Source: Bacteroidales bacterium (lineage in GTDB: Bacteria > Bacteroidota > Bacteroidia > Bacteroidales > VadinHA17). From it: a stretch of 7,850 nt of DNA. Positions within the stretch are counted from its first letter, which is position 1. Each line of letters opens with the position of its first letter. Below the pieces are notes generated by a model, which made no database searches, was not told where the DNA came from, and saw nothing but the letters and a program-made list of their open reading frames with translations. The position numbers and the translations under genes are program-made. The stretch lies in the NCBI GenBank assembly GCA_027451265.1, contig DAIDJT010000121.1, forward strand, positions 1 to 7,850, given 5' to 3'. Below, one piece after another: positions 7,164 through 7,850 of this stretch.

Positions 7164-7850
7164 TTACTTCTTTTTCTTTTCCGTGTTGAACAGAACCTCC
7201 TTTTGAACAACCTCTATCCGTGTGGAGTCAGAAAGCTTCTTGGATATGGCGCTGAAAGGCTGCACTATCACATTCTCTTCGCCGGTAAGGCCGCTCAGGA
7301 TCTCTATATTGACGTTGTCCTGGATGCCGGTCTTCACATCGCGTGCAAGCGCGTATGTCCCGTCTGAAACGAACACCAGGGTGCGTATCTCATTCTTGGC
7401 TTCAGGGTCAGTGGCAGTTGTGTCAGTGCGTGTGGTGACGGCCTGGATGGGTACAGTCATTACACCGGTCTTGCTGCTTGTGTAGATATCAACTGAGGCA
7501 GACATCCCGGGCCTGAAGGGACTGGGGTTCTTTTCAGTGATGAGGTCATTGTATGATTCCTTGAGAATAAGTATCCTGACCTTGAAATTAGTCACCTGGT
7601 CAGAAGTTGTCCCGAGGGTGTTTGCCGAGTTGGCTATCTCGGTCACCACCCCTTTGAAATCGCGGTCAAGGTATGCATCCACCTCAACAATAGCTGTGTC
7701 GCCCAGCTTAACCCTGATAATGTCATTTTCATTGACTTCAACAACAACCTCCATCCGGTTCAGGTCAGCCACGCGGAGAACCTCTGTTCCGGTCATCATG
7801 TTTGCGCCCACAACCCTTTCCCCCTGTTCAACCAGGAGGCTTGAGATGGT
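7164..7850 (-). CDS. Efflux RND/ABC transporter periplasmic adaptor (HlyD/MacA type), C-terminal part
   Basis: The frame is open to the right edge, so the gene starts beyond 7850. The 228 residues present are roughly the C-terminal half of a membrane fusion protein. They start in the second half of the lipoyl/barrel-sandwich domain (ISSLLVEQGERVVGANMM, then LRVADL). The beta-barrel domain follows (MEVVVEVNENDIIRVKLGDT and VEVDAYLDRDFKGVVTEIA), and then the membrane-proximal domain (FRPGMSASVDIYT, VPIQAVTTR, ILSGLTGEENVIVQP). Such adaptors link an inner-membrane RND or MacB-type ABC pump to a TolC-like channel. Which pump it serves cannot be told here. The GTG at 7811 could be mistaken for a start, but conserved sequence continues upstream of it. 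The protein ends in a tail of four lysines. tsaB follows after 23 nt. Confidence 0.92.
   Translation of the reverse strand, partial: TISSLLVEQGERVVGANMMTGTEVLRVADLNRMEVVVEVNENDIIRVKLGDTAIVEVDAYLDRDFKGVVTEIANSANTLGTTSDQVTNFKVRILILKESYNDLITEKNPSPFRPGMSASVDIYTSSKTGVMTVPIQAVTTRTDTTATDPEAKNEIRTLVFVSDGTYALARDVKTGIQDNVNIEILSGLTGEENVIVQPFSAISKKLSDSTRIEVVQKEVLFNTEKKKK

Noticed and set aside
7809..7811. GTG as the start of the efflux adaptor gene
   Set aside because: The frame stays open to the window edge and the residues upstream (ISSLLVEQGERV) are conserved lipoyl-domain sequence, so the gene is simply truncated by the window.

Overview
The window looks like an ordinary chromosomal segment of a Bacteroidota member, most likely Bacteroidales-like and possibly uncultured. 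The inference rests on the character of the proteins (a TyrS opening with MNFVEELRWRG, a short Wzz-like protein, a secreted DUF3108 protein and an RND adaptor of the type common in this phylum), on the near absence of Shine-Dalgarno sequences at the starts, and on TAnnTTTG-type promoter candidates. Base composition appears roughly balanced and even throughout. I see no RNA gene, insertion sequence, CRISPR array, integrase or phage gene.

Left part (about 1-3823, + strand). The last 47 codons of an unidentified gene end at 145. After a 41-nt gap holding a good candidate -7 element comes tyrS (187-1482), encoding tyrosyl-tRNA synthetase. After 48 nt follows a two-gene envelope polysaccharide cassette: a Wzz-like chain-length regulator (1531-2418) and a polytopic O-antigen ligase/polymerase-like protein (2405-3823). 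Their reading frames overlap by 14 nt, which suggests coupled translation. No glycosyltransferases are beside them.

Right part (3828-7850, - strand). This reads leftward as a tightly packed probable operon: the C-terminal part of a HlyD/MacA-type efflux adaptor (cut by the window edge), tsaB (tRNA t6A biosynthesis), a secreted DUF3108 protein, efp (elongation factor P) and a GAF plus SpoIIE-type PP2C phosphatase. The gaps between genes are 23, 16, 23 and 7 nt. A possible internal promoter for efp lies in the 3' end of the DUF3108 gene.

The two blocks converge with only 4 bp (AAAA) between the stop codons. No noncoding stretch exceeds 50 bases. Two genes serve translation directly (tyrS, efp) and one serves tRNA modification (tsaB). 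The rest concern the envelope (wzz, polymerase, efflux adaptor, DUF3108) or signalling (phosphatase). I found no convincing novel system. The most interesting points are the stand-alone Wzz/ligase pair, the phosphatase joined to efp, and the uncharacterised DUF3108 protein in a conserved-looking housekeeping operon.
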